Of a DNA stretch of 9,302 bases, positions 1-5,341 are shown one piece after another (position 1 is the stretch's first letter; every line of letters begins with the position of its first letter). Position numbers and translations under genes: made by a program. The notes below the pieces were generated by a model. It had not been told where the DNA came from, ran no database searches, and saw only the letters and a program-made list of their open reading frames with translations. The stretch is from positions 1-9,302 of the forward strand of contig DASTCC010000546.1 of assembly GCA_035711465.1 (NCBI GenBank), given 5' to 3'. Source of the stretch: DASTCC01 sp035711465 (GTDB lineage Bacteria; Acidobacteriota; Vicinamibacteria; Vicinamibacterales; SCN-69-37).

Positions 1-340
1 GCGCCGTCAGCACGCCGATGCGCGTGCCGAGCGAGAGCGGCAGATGGCACACGCCGATGAGCAACAGGCCGATGCCGATGAGCCACAGCGCCTGCCAACC
101 GAAGATCACCGCCACCGCGGCGAGCGACAGCAGCAGGAAGAATGGCAGCCGATGCTCGAACGGAAGGAAGTAGTGAACGACGAACCCGGCCGAGGCGAGC
201 AGCGCGACGTGAAAGAAGCCCTGGCTCTCGAGCTGGAAGTAGTAGATGACCAGCAGGATTGCCGCGAGCTCGATCACCAGACCCGCCAGCTTGCCGAGCT
301 GGGCGGGGCCGCCCTTGAGGGCGGCGGTTGCCTGCGCCAT
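1..340 (-). CDS. Multi-pass membrane protein, N-terminal part (possibly MBOAT-type acyltransferase)
   Basis: The leftward frame opens with ATG at 340-338 and leaves the window after 113 residues, so only the N-terminus is visible. GGAG (349-352, read on the minus strand) lies 8 nt before the ATG and supports this start. After a short Ala/Gly/Lys-rich head the protein is almost all hydrophobic: likely membrane spans at residues 18-37, 42-60, 64-82 and 84-103, joined by short loops (LESQG, PFEHRLP). No catalytic motif falls in the visible part. The segment resembles, from memory, the extra N-terminal spans of some acidobacterial membrane-bound O-acyltransferases. That would fit its place opposite a ligase/carrier-protein cassette, since DltB is an MBOAT that takes its acyl group from a carrier protein. 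This identity is inference; another polytopic protein such as a polysaccharide transporter is possible. That it is a membrane protein is clear. Confidence 0.75.
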   Translation of the reverse strand, partial: MAQATAALKGGPAQLGKLAGLVIELAAILLVIYYFQLESQGFFHVALLASAGFVVHYFLPFEHRLPFFLLLSLAAVAVIFGWQALWLIGIGLLLIGVCHLPLSLGTRIGVLTA

Positions 341-348
341 TGACGAAT

Positions 349-352
349 CTCC
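349..352 (-). promoter_or_regulatory. Ribosome binding site of the leftward membrane gene
   Basis: GGAG on the minus strand, 8 nt upstream of the ATG at 340-338. It fixes the start of the partial membrane protein gene. Confidence 0.6.
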
Positions 353-387
353 GATGCCCCGGACCGTTCCCAGGACCTGACGCATAA

Positions 388-403
388 AGCCAAGCCCGTG
401 CCA
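388..403 (-). promoter_or_regulatory. Sigma-54 (RpoN) -24/-12 promoter, leftward
   Basis: The minus strand reads TGGCACGGGCTTGGCT. Against the sigma-54 consensus TGGCACGRNNNTTGCW it differs at one position (G for the second T of TTGC). The essential GG (402-401) and GC (390-389) are exactly 10 nt apart. The predicted transcript start is near 377, giving a leader of about 37 nt with a good ribosome binding site before the membrane protein gene. Sigma-54 promoters need an AAA+ enhancer-binding activator, so expression is probably conditional. No activator gene is in the window. Confidence 0.6.
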
Positions 404-440
404 GCCGAGCGTTCGCGCCTCGATCCCAAGTGAGGTGACG

Positions 441-469
441 CGGGCCGGGGTTCGCCCATTTCCGGCCCG
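441..469. promoter_or_regulatory. Inverted repeat in the divergent control region (candidate activator site)
   Basis: CGGGCCGG (441-448) and its exact reverse complement CCGGCCCG (462-469) flank a 13-nt spacer. From the predicted sigma-54 starts it lies about 64-92 nt upstream of the leftward one and 131-159 nt upstream of the rightward one, within the usual range for an enhancer-binding protein. No T-run follows, so it is not a terminator. A related CCGGCCGG palindrome occurs at 545-552. In DNA this GC-rich, 8-bp matches can arise by chance. Confidence 0.3.
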
Positions 470-573
470 ATTTCGTGAGTACCGGCGCGAGGCCCGGAGC
501 AGTGCCGGATGGATAAAAGGCTGCCTATTGGATGACTTCAGGCTCCGGCCGGGCAGCCGATATACCGTTGGGC

Positions 574-589
574 TGGCGGAGAGTTTGCG
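574..589 (+). promoter_or_regulatory. Candidate sigma-54 (-24/-12) promoter, rightward
   Basis: TGGCGGAGAGTTTGCG keeps the GG (575-576) and GC (587-588) with 10 nt between them, plus full TGGC and TTGC blocks. It departs from consensus in the ACG after TGGC and at the last base. The predicted start is near 600, just before the ribosome binding site at 601-606, so the leader would be very short. It would drive the dehydrogenase/carrier/ligase genes and perhaps the whole rightward operon. Weaker than the leftward site, but the two make a divergent pair. Confidence 0.45.
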
Positions 590-600
590 TAATCGAAGCC

Positions 601-606
601 GGCGGA
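601..606 (+). promoter_or_regulatory. Weak ribosome binding site of the dehydrogenase gene
   Basis: GGCGGA, 5 nt before the GTG at 612. It is imperfect, but with the predicted transcript start near 600 it supports GTG 612 over the in-frame start at 435. Confidence 0.4.
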
Positions 607-611
607 CCGAC

Positions 612-1760
612 GTGATCGCACAGGGCCTCAGCGACGACCATCGAAAGCTCCAGGATTCGGCGATTGAGTTCGCCCGTCAGGCGCTTGCCTACGACATCGG
701 CGAGGCCGACGCGGCCGAGACGTTCCCGCGGCAGGCCTGGAAGAAGTGCGCCGACTTCGGCGTGCTCGGCATGCCGATCCCGGTCGAGTACGGCGGACTC
801 GGCCTGGGACTGACGGCGCTGCTCGCGGTGATGGAAGGGCTGGGCTACGCGACGCGCGATCACGGCCTGCTCTTCTCGCTCAACGCGCATCTCTGGACCA
901 ACTCGATTCCGATCCTCACCTACGGCACGCCGGCGCAGAAGGCGCGCTGGCTGGCGCCGCTCTCCGACGGCACGCTGATCGGCGCCAACGCCGCGAGCGA
1001 ACCGGACGCCGGCTCGGACATCTTCGCGATGCGCACGCGCGCCGTCCGCGACGGCGACGTCTACGTGCTGAACGGCACCAAGATGTTCGTCACCAACGCG
1101 CCGGTGGCCGATCTCTTCGTCGCCTACGCGACGATCGATCCAGCGCTCGGCGCGATGGGCGTCACCGGCTTCATCGTCGAGCGCGAGACGCCGGGGCTGA
1201 CGATCAGCCGTCAGCTGCACAAGATGGGCCTCAGGACCTCGCCGATGGCAGAGGTGATCTTCGACGACTGCCGCGTGCCCGTCGAGAACCGGCTCGGCCG
1301 CGAAGGCCGCGGCGCCGAAGTGTTCGAGTGCTCGATGGAGTGGGAGCGCGGCTGTATTCTGGCCAGCTGCCTCGGCGGCATGCGCCGCCAGCTCGAGGAC
1401 TGCACGCGCCACGCGCGCGAGCGCAAGCAGTTCGGCCGCGCGATTGGCAAGAACCAGGCGATCGCCAACCGCATCGTCGACATGGCGCTGCGGCTCGACA
1501 CCAGCCGGGCGCTGGTCTACCGGCTCGGCGCGATGAAGGACCGCGGCGAGGACGCCATGCTCGAGGCGGCGATGGCGAAGCTGCACGTCTCGCAGTCGTA
1601 TGTCGCCTCGAGCCTCGACGCGATCCAGATCTTCGGCGGCTATGGCTACATGACCGAGCAGCGGATCGAGCGCGACCTGCGTGACGCCGTCGGCAGCACG
1701 CTCTATTCGGGCACGACCGAGATTCAACGCAACATCATCGCCAAGGCGCTGGGCCTCTGA
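612..1760 (+). CDS. Acyl-CoA dehydrogenase-like flavoprotein, probable (prolyl-)carrier-protein oxidase
   Basis: An FAD-dependent dehydrogenase of the acyl-CoA dehydrogenase fold, 382 residues from GTG 612, the normal family length. The frame stays open back to 435, but those 59 residues are Arg-rich, unlike the family, and would overlap the promoter region; the family N-terminus starts at LSDDHRKLQDSAIEFAR. Visible signatures are ASEPDAGSD (128-136), a flavin/substrate loop, RKQFG (271-275), IQIFGGYGYM, and the C-terminal YSGTTEIQRNIIA. The usual catalytic Glu of the YEGT motif is Ser366 here. A Glu is instead present at residue 245 (EWERG), aligning with the isovaleryl-CoA dehydrogenase catalytic Glu. 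The gene is first of a trio with a carrier protein (24 nt downstream) and an adenylation enzyme, the composition of PltE/RedW/CloN3 loci. Its substrate is therefore more likely a carrier-bound aminoacyl (prolyl) thioester than free acyl-CoA. Fold is certain; substrate is inferred from context. Confidence 0.9.
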   Translation: MIAQGLSDDHRKLQDSAIEFARQALAYDIGEADAAETFPRQAWKKCADFGVLGMPIPVEYGGLGLGLTALLAVMEGLGYATRDHGLLFSLNAHLWTNSIPILTYGTPAQKARWLAPLSDGTLIGANAASEPDAGSDIFAMRTRAVRDGDVYVLNGTKMFVTNAPVADLFVAYATIDPALGAMGVTGFIVERETPGLTISRQLHKMGLRTSPMAEVIFDDCRVPVENRLGREGRGAEVFECSMEWERGCILASCLGGMRRQLEDCTRHARERKQFGRAIGKNQAIANRIVDMALRLDTSRALVYRLGAMKDRGEDAMLEAAMAKLHVSQSYVASSLDAIQIFGGYGYMTEQRIERDLRDAVGSTLYSGTTEIQRNIIAKALGL

Positions 1761-1784
1761 CGCGAGAGACGTGGAGTGGATTCG

Positions 1785-2033
1785 ATGACCGATGTGAAGA
1801 ACGCGATCCGGCAGTTCATCCTGATGAAGTACCTGCCGGGCGAGTCGCCGGACAACCTGCGCGACGACACGGCGCTGCGGACCAGCGGCATCCTCGATTC
1901 GCTGGCGACGCTCGGCGTCGTCAGCTTCGTCGAGAAGGAGTTCGGCATCGAGATCGAGGCCCACGAAACCGACGTCGACGTCTTCAACACGCTCGATGAC
2001 ATGGCCGCGCTCGTGGCGCGGAAGAAGCGCTGA
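1785..2033 (+). CDS. Acyl/peptidyl carrier protein
   Basis: A small acidic carrier protein of 82 residues. The phosphopantetheine attachment motif is G-I-L-D-S-L with Ser39 as the modified residue, followed by the helix III region FVEKEFGIEIEAHET typical of the family. It should be activated by a 4'-phosphopantetheinyl transferase encoded elsewhere. ATG 1785 is preferred over GTG 1776 because GGAG at 1773-1776 lies 8 nt before it. It sits between the dehydrogenase and the adenylation enzyme (16 nt to the latter), so it most likely carries the acyl group activated by the ligase and oxidised by the dehydrogenase, as PltL does in pyoluteorin and PigG in prodigiosin synthesis. It is not the housekeeping fatty-acid carrier: no fatty acid synthesis genes are nearby, and the DSL motif lies in a TSGILDSLATL context typical of stand-alone ligase partners. 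Confidence 0.92.
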   Translation: MTDVKNAIRQFILMKYLPGESPDNLRDDTALRTSGILDSLATLGVVSFVEKEFGIEIEAHETDVDVFNTLDDMAALVARKKR

Positions 2034-2035
2034 GC

Positions 2036-2043
2036 AGGCAGGG
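2036..2043 (+). promoter_or_regulatory. Ribosome binding site of the adenylation enzyme gene
   Basis: AGGCAGGG, 6 nt before ATG 2050. It excludes the in-frame ATG at 1996, which lies inside the carrier protein gene. Confidence 0.5.
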
Positions 2044-2049
2044 CCGGCT

Positions 2050-3606
2050 ATGACGCAGCACCTCGCCGAATATCTCGAGGCCAGCGCCGCTCGCTTCCCG
2101 GAGAAGACCGCGGTGGTCGATCCATCGGGGTCGAGCCTCACTTACGCCGAGCTCGACCGCCACGCCGACACGATCGCCGCGCACCTGGCGGCGGCCGGCG
2201 TCAAGCCGGGCGACCGCGTCGGGCTGGTGCTGCCGAAGAGCGCGGCATCGGTCGTCTCGCTGTTCGGCATCATGAAGGCAGGGGCGGCCTACGTGCCGGT
2301 GGACTGCACCGCGCCGGCCGAGCGCGGCAAGCGCATCCTCACCGACTGCGGTGTTCGCGCGCTCGTCGCCGACCGCAAGTCGCTCGGCGCCTGCCCGGAT
2401 CCGGAGTCACAGCCGTTGGCGACGGTCATCGTCGTCGGCGACGCCGGCGACGCGGACGCGCGATTGCCGATTGCCGGCTACGAGACGATTCTCGCCGCAC
2501 CGGCGACGGCCCCGATGCTGCCCCGGGAGGACCTCGATCTCGCCTACATCCTCTACACCTCGGGATCGACGGGGATGCCGAAGGGCGTGACGCTCTCGCA
2601 TCGCAATGCGATCAGCTTCGTCGACTGGTGCTCGTCGGTGTTCGAGCCGACCGAGGCGGATTGTTTCAGCAGCCACGCGCCGTTTCACTTCGATCTGTCG
2701 ATCCTCGACATCTACGTGTCGCTCAAACACGGCGCGACGCTCTATCTGATCTCGGAGGACCTCGGCAAGAACCCGCGCGACCTCACCGCGTTCGTCGAGC
2801 GCAACCGGCTGACGGTGTGGTACTCGACGCCGTCGATCCTGACGCTGATGATGCAGTTCGGTCACATCGAACAGTGCGACCACTCGAGCCTGCGTCTCGT
2901 GCTCTTCGCCGGCGAGGTGTTCCCGGTGAAGCACCTTCGCGATCTGAAACGGCTGTGGCCGAAGCCCGTGTACTACAACCTCTACGGGCCGACGGAAACG
3001 AACGTCTGCACGTTCGCAAGGATTCCCGACCGCATCCCGGAGGACCGCGATCAGCCGTACCCGATCGGCTTCGCCTGCTCGCACTGCGAGCCGATGGTGC
3101 TCGACGGCGATCGCAACGAGGTCGCAAAGGGCGACGAAGGCCTGCTCTGGATCTCCGGCGCGTCGGTGTTCGGCGGCTACTGGAATCGCCCGGCCGAGAA
3201 CGCCAAGGCGTTCATCGAGCGCGACGGCAAGCGCTGGTACAACACCGGCGACGTGGTCCGCTGGGAGGACACCGACGGCTACATCTACGTGGGCCGCCGC
3301 GATCGCATGGTCAAGCGGCGCGGCTATCGGATCGAGCTCGGCGAGATCGAGCGCGGCCTCTACCGTCATCCGAACATCCGCGAAGCGGCGGTAGTGTCCA
3401 CGCCCGACGCCGACGCCGGCGTGAAGATCGTCGCGTTCCTGTCGACGGCGCCGGAAACGCCGGCGCCGACGATCATCGAGTTGAAGCAGTTCTGCGCGCG
3501 TGAGCTGCCGGCCTACATGAGTCCGGATCGGTTCACGGTGCTCGAGCGCCTGCCGCGAACCTCCACCGACAAGGTGGATTACCAGGCGCTCATTCGGCAG
3601 TTGTAA
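2050..3606 (+). CDS. Stand-alone adenylation enzyme, predicted L-prolyl-AMP ligase (PltF/RedM/CloN4 type)
   Basis: A 518-residue ANL-superfamily enzyme that activates a carboxylate with ATP and loads it on the carrier protein encoded just upstream. Core motifs are in order and intact: A3 YTSGSTGMPKG (169-179), A4 around FDLSILDIY (214-222), A5 YGPTETNVC (312-320), A7 YNTGD (397-401), A8 GRRDRMVKRRGYRIELGE, and the A10 lysine K508 in STDKVDY. Asp215 is the residue that holds the alpha-amino group in amino-acid-activating members. Aligned by eye to GrsA, the specificity residues are D215, L216, L219, Y258, L285, A287, L311, V319, C320 and K508: DLLYLALVCK, which I recall as the code of stand-alone proline ligases. 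D-alanine ligase DltA shares the FDLS start but has Thr, Met and Cys where this protein has Tyr258, Leu285 and Ala287, so an automatic D-alanine label would probably be wrong. Class is certain; proline specificity is a good inference. Confidence 0.93.
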   Translation: MTQHLAEYLEASAARFPEKTAVVDPSGSSLTYAELDRHADTIAAHLAAAGVKPGDRVGLVLPKSAASVVSLFGIMKAGAAYVPVDCTAPAERGKRILTDCGVRALVADRKSLGACPDPESQPLATVIVVGDAGDADARLPIAGYETILAAPATAPMLPREDLDLAYILYTSGSTGMPKGVTLSHRNAISFVDWCSSVFEPTEADCFSSHAPFHFDLSILDIYVSLKHGATLYLISEDLGKNPRDLTAFVERNRLTVWYSTPSILTLMMQFGHIEQCDHSSLRLVLFAGEVFPVKHLRDLKRLWPKPVYYNLYGPTETNVCTFARIPDRIPEDRDQPYPIGFACSHCEPMVLDGDRNEVAKGDEGLLWISGASVFGGYWNRPAENAKAFIERDGKRWYNTGDVVRWEDTDGYIYVGRRDRMVKRRGYRIELGEIERGLYRHPNIREAAVVSTPDADAGVKIVAFLSTAPETPAPTIIELKQFCARELPAYMSPDRFTVLERLPRTSTDKVDYQALIRQL

Positions 3607-3661
3607 CCGCGGGACGACGGCCACGGGCCTCGAGGCGATTGCGGGACAAAAAGTCGGCGCG

Positions 3662-4366
3662 ATGATGGACTTCACCGGCATCAAGGGCGTCCTCTTCGAC
3701 CTGGACGGCACGCTCTATCGGCAGACGCCGATGCGCGCGCTGATGGCGGCCGAACTGGCGATGCTGCCCCTGTCGGGCCCCCGGAAGGCCCCGCGGCGGC
3801 TGAAGGCGCTCCAGGCCTACCGCGCGGCGCAGGAACGCCTGCGGGACGCTACAGCCGCCGGCTCGTCTGCGAGCCAGGTCGAGGCTGCCGCCAGGGCATC
3901 CGGTCTGTCCGTTGCAGAGGTGGAGACGCTGGTTGCGGAATGGATGATCAGACGGCCGCTGAAGTACTTGCAGTTTTGTCGGCGCCCCGGCGTGCCGGCT
4001 TTGCTCGATCGGTTGAGCCGGGCCGGCATCCGCGCCGGGATCCTGTCGGACTATCCGGCCGCCGAGAAGCTGCGGGCGCTCGGCCTCGAAGGGCGATTCG
4101 CGCCGGTGCTCTGCGCGACGGATCGCGAGATCGGCGCGTTCAAGCCGAGCCCGCGCGGCTTCCTGCGCGCGTGCGACGTGTGGAACCTGGCGCCGTCGGA
4201 AGTGCTCTACGTCGGCGATCGCATCGAGGTCGATGCCGCCGGCGCGGCGGCGGCGGGCATGCGCTGCGCGATCATCGGCGCGGCCCGCGACCGTTCCGGA
4301 TCCGCCGAACGCTTCGAGATGTACCCGTCATTCGAAAGGCTGAGTCGTGCCTTTGACCATCGCTGA
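3662..4366 (+). CDS. HAD-superfamily hydrolase (phosphatase)
   Basis: A 234-residue soluble HAD phosphatase with all four motifs: motif I FDLDGT (nucleophile D13, acid D15), motif II S129 in GILSDY, motif III K161 in AFKPS, motif IV VGDR with D186 and a further Asp at 191. A helical insert at about residues 20-105 is a C1-type cap. Two adjacent ATG codons (3662, 3665) are both possible starts and no clear ribosome binding site is seen. The gene lies 55 nt after the ligase gene and its last 20 nt overlap the UbiA-family gene, so the two proteins are probably made together. The likely role, by context, is to dephosphorylate the product of the UbiA enzyme (for example a polyprenyl-phosphate phosphopentose). 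HAD enzymes are too diverse to fix the substrate from sequence. Confidence 0.9.
   Translation: MMDFTGIKGVLFDLDGTLYRQTPMRALMAAELAMLPLSGPRKAPRRLKALQAYRAAQERLRDATAAGSSASQVEAAARASGLSVAEVETLVAEWMIRRPLKYLQFCRRPGVPALLDRLSRAGIRAGILSDYPAAEKLRALGLEGRFAPVLCATDREIGAFKPSPRGFLRACDVWNLAPSEVLYVGDRIEVDAAGAAAAGMRCAIIGAARDRSGSAERFEMYPSFERLSRAFDHR
4335..4339 (+). promoter_or_regulatory. Ribosome binding site inside the HAD gene for the UbiA-family gene
   Basis: AAAGG, 7 nt before GTG 4347 and inside the 3' end of the HAD gene. It supports the GTG start and the 20-nt coding overlap. Confidence 0.5.
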
Positions 4367-5339
4367 AGGACGCGCGTCGGCGGGCATCAGGCCCTACATC
4401 CAGATCGCGCGCATCGATCACTGGTTCAAGAACGCGTTCATGCTGCTCGGCGTGATCCTGGCGGTGTTCTACCAGCCCGAGGTCGCGACCGTGTCGAGCC
4501 TGTGGCCGCTCGCGATCGCCGTGCTCGCGACCTGCCTGGTCGCTTCGAGCAACTACACGCTCAACGAGCTGCTCGACGCGCCGCGCGATCGGCTCCATCC
4601 GGTGAAGAAGCAGCGGCCGGCGGCCGCCGGCCTGGTCAAGCCGTGGATCGCGATCGCCCAGTGGCTGGTCCTCGCCGCCGCCGGTTTCGCGCTCGCGCTC
4701 AGTCTCAACATCTACTTCTTCGGATCGGCGCTCTGGCTGTGGCTGATGGGCATCGCCTACAACGTGCCGCCGCTGCGCACCAAGGAGTGGCCGTATCTCG
4801 ACGTCCTCAGCGAATCGATCAACAACCCGATCCGCCTGCTCCTCGGCTGGTTCGCGCTCGTCACCAACCACGTGCCGCCGCTCTCGCTGGTCATCTCCTA
4901 CTGGATGATCGGCGCGTTCTTCATGGCGATGAAGCGCTACGCGGAGTACCGCCACATCGCCGATCCGCGCGTCGCCGCCGCCTACCGGCGATCGTTCGAG
5001 TGGTACACCGAAGAGCGGCTGCTCGTCAGCATCGTCTTCTACGCGACGACGTGCGCGCTGTTCGCCGGCATCTTCATCGTCCGCTATCACCTCGAGCTGA
5101 TCCTCTTCGCGCCGTTCGCCGCCGGACTGTTCGCGTACTACATGCACATCGGGATGCTGCCCGACAGTCCCGTCCAGAATCCCGAGAAGCTCTACAAGCA
5201 GCGTGGCTTCTTCCTCTACCTGATCCTCTGCACCGTGCTCTTCGTGGTGCTGATGTTCACGTCGATCCCGCCGCTCTACCGCCTCTTCAACGTCGAGCCG
5301 GTGACGATGGACCCGTTGTGGACCCTTGGAGGCCGGTAG
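4347..5339 (+). CDS. UbiA-family polyprenyl transferase, decaprenyl-phosphate phosphoribosyltransferase-like
   Basis: A 330-residue integral membrane enzyme with about eight to nine hydrophobic spans. The first Asp-rich motif is N73-E-L-L-D77-A-P-R-D81 followed by HPVKKQRP (84-91). This matches the pattern NDxxDxxxDxxHPxKxxRP of the mycobacterial DPPR synthase Rv3806c rather than the quinone-pathway members, with Glu for the second residue. The second conserved region is D152 to R163. The known Rv3806c reaction transfers 5-phosphoribose from PRPP to decaprenyl phosphate, the first step to the arabinose donor. Here it probably makes a polyprenyl-phosphate sugar for the adjacent glycosyltransferases, with the overlapping HAD enzyme removing the remaining phosphate. 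No DprE1/DprE2-like epimerase genes are in the window. The GTG start has AAAGG 7 nt upstream. Family is certain; donor and lipid are inferred. Confidence 0.9.
   Translation: MPLTIAEGRASAGIRPYIQIARIDHWFKNAFMLLGVILAVFYQPEVATVSSLWPLAIAVLATCLVASSNYTLNELLDAPRDRLHPVKKQRPAAAGLVKPWIAIAQWLVLAAAGFALALSLNIYFFGSALWLWLMGIAYNVPPLRTKEWPYLDVLSESINNPIRLLLGWFALVTNHVPPLSLVISYWMIGAFFMAMKRYAEYRHIADPRVAAAYRRSFEWYTEERLLVSIVFYATTCALFAGIFIVRYHLELILFAPFAAGLFAYYMHIGMLPDSPVQNPEKLYKQRGFFLYLILCTVLFVVLMFTSIPPLYRLFNVEPVTMDPLWTLGGR
5328..5332 (+). promoter_or_regulatory. Ribosome binding site of the GT2 gene
   Basis: GGAGG at the 3' end of the UbiA-family gene, 9 nt before GTG 5342. It decides the start, since the frame is open far upstream without a gene. 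Confidence 0.55.
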
Positions 5340-5341
5340 AG

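Noticed and set aside
44..343. 99-codon plus-strand open frame at the left edge
   Set aside because: Gln/Glu/Asp/Arg-rich image of the hydrophobic minus-strand protein, which has a good ribosome binding site and membrane spans.
537..566. Sigma-70-like promoter TTCAGG - 18 nt - TATACC
   Set aside because: The -35 matches only half of the consensus. TATACC is one of the few AT-containing stretches in the region, so the match is weak next to the sigma-54 elements. It remains a minor possibility.
435..611. N-terminal extension of the dehydrogenase to an upstream start at 435
   Set aside because: The 59 added residues are Arg-rich and unlike the family; the segment holds the candidate sigma-54 element and inverted repeat; GTG 612 gives the usual length.
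525..2141. Long open frame on the minus strand opposite the dehydrogenase and carrier protein genes
   Set aside because: Its protein is Arg/Ala/His/Asp-rich without motifs, and the plus strand holds clear family motifs over the same span. Antisense frames of this kind are expected in GC-rich codon usage.
2050..3606. Annotation as D-alanine--carrier protein ligase (DltA)
   Set aside because: The FDLS start is shared, but the pocket residues Tyr258, Leu285 and Ala287 differ from DltA (Thr, Met, Cys as I recall them), and the whole code fits stand-alone proline ligases.
3607..3661. Terminator between the ligase and HAD genes, around palindrome GCCTCGAGGC (3627-3636)
   Set aside because: The palindrome has no loop and no T-run follows, so no terminator is supported; the operon may continue through this 55-nt gap.
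2407..3711. 434-codon open frame on the minus strand opposite the adenylation enzyme gene
   Set aside because: Low-complexity shadow; the plus strand carries all adenylation core motifs.
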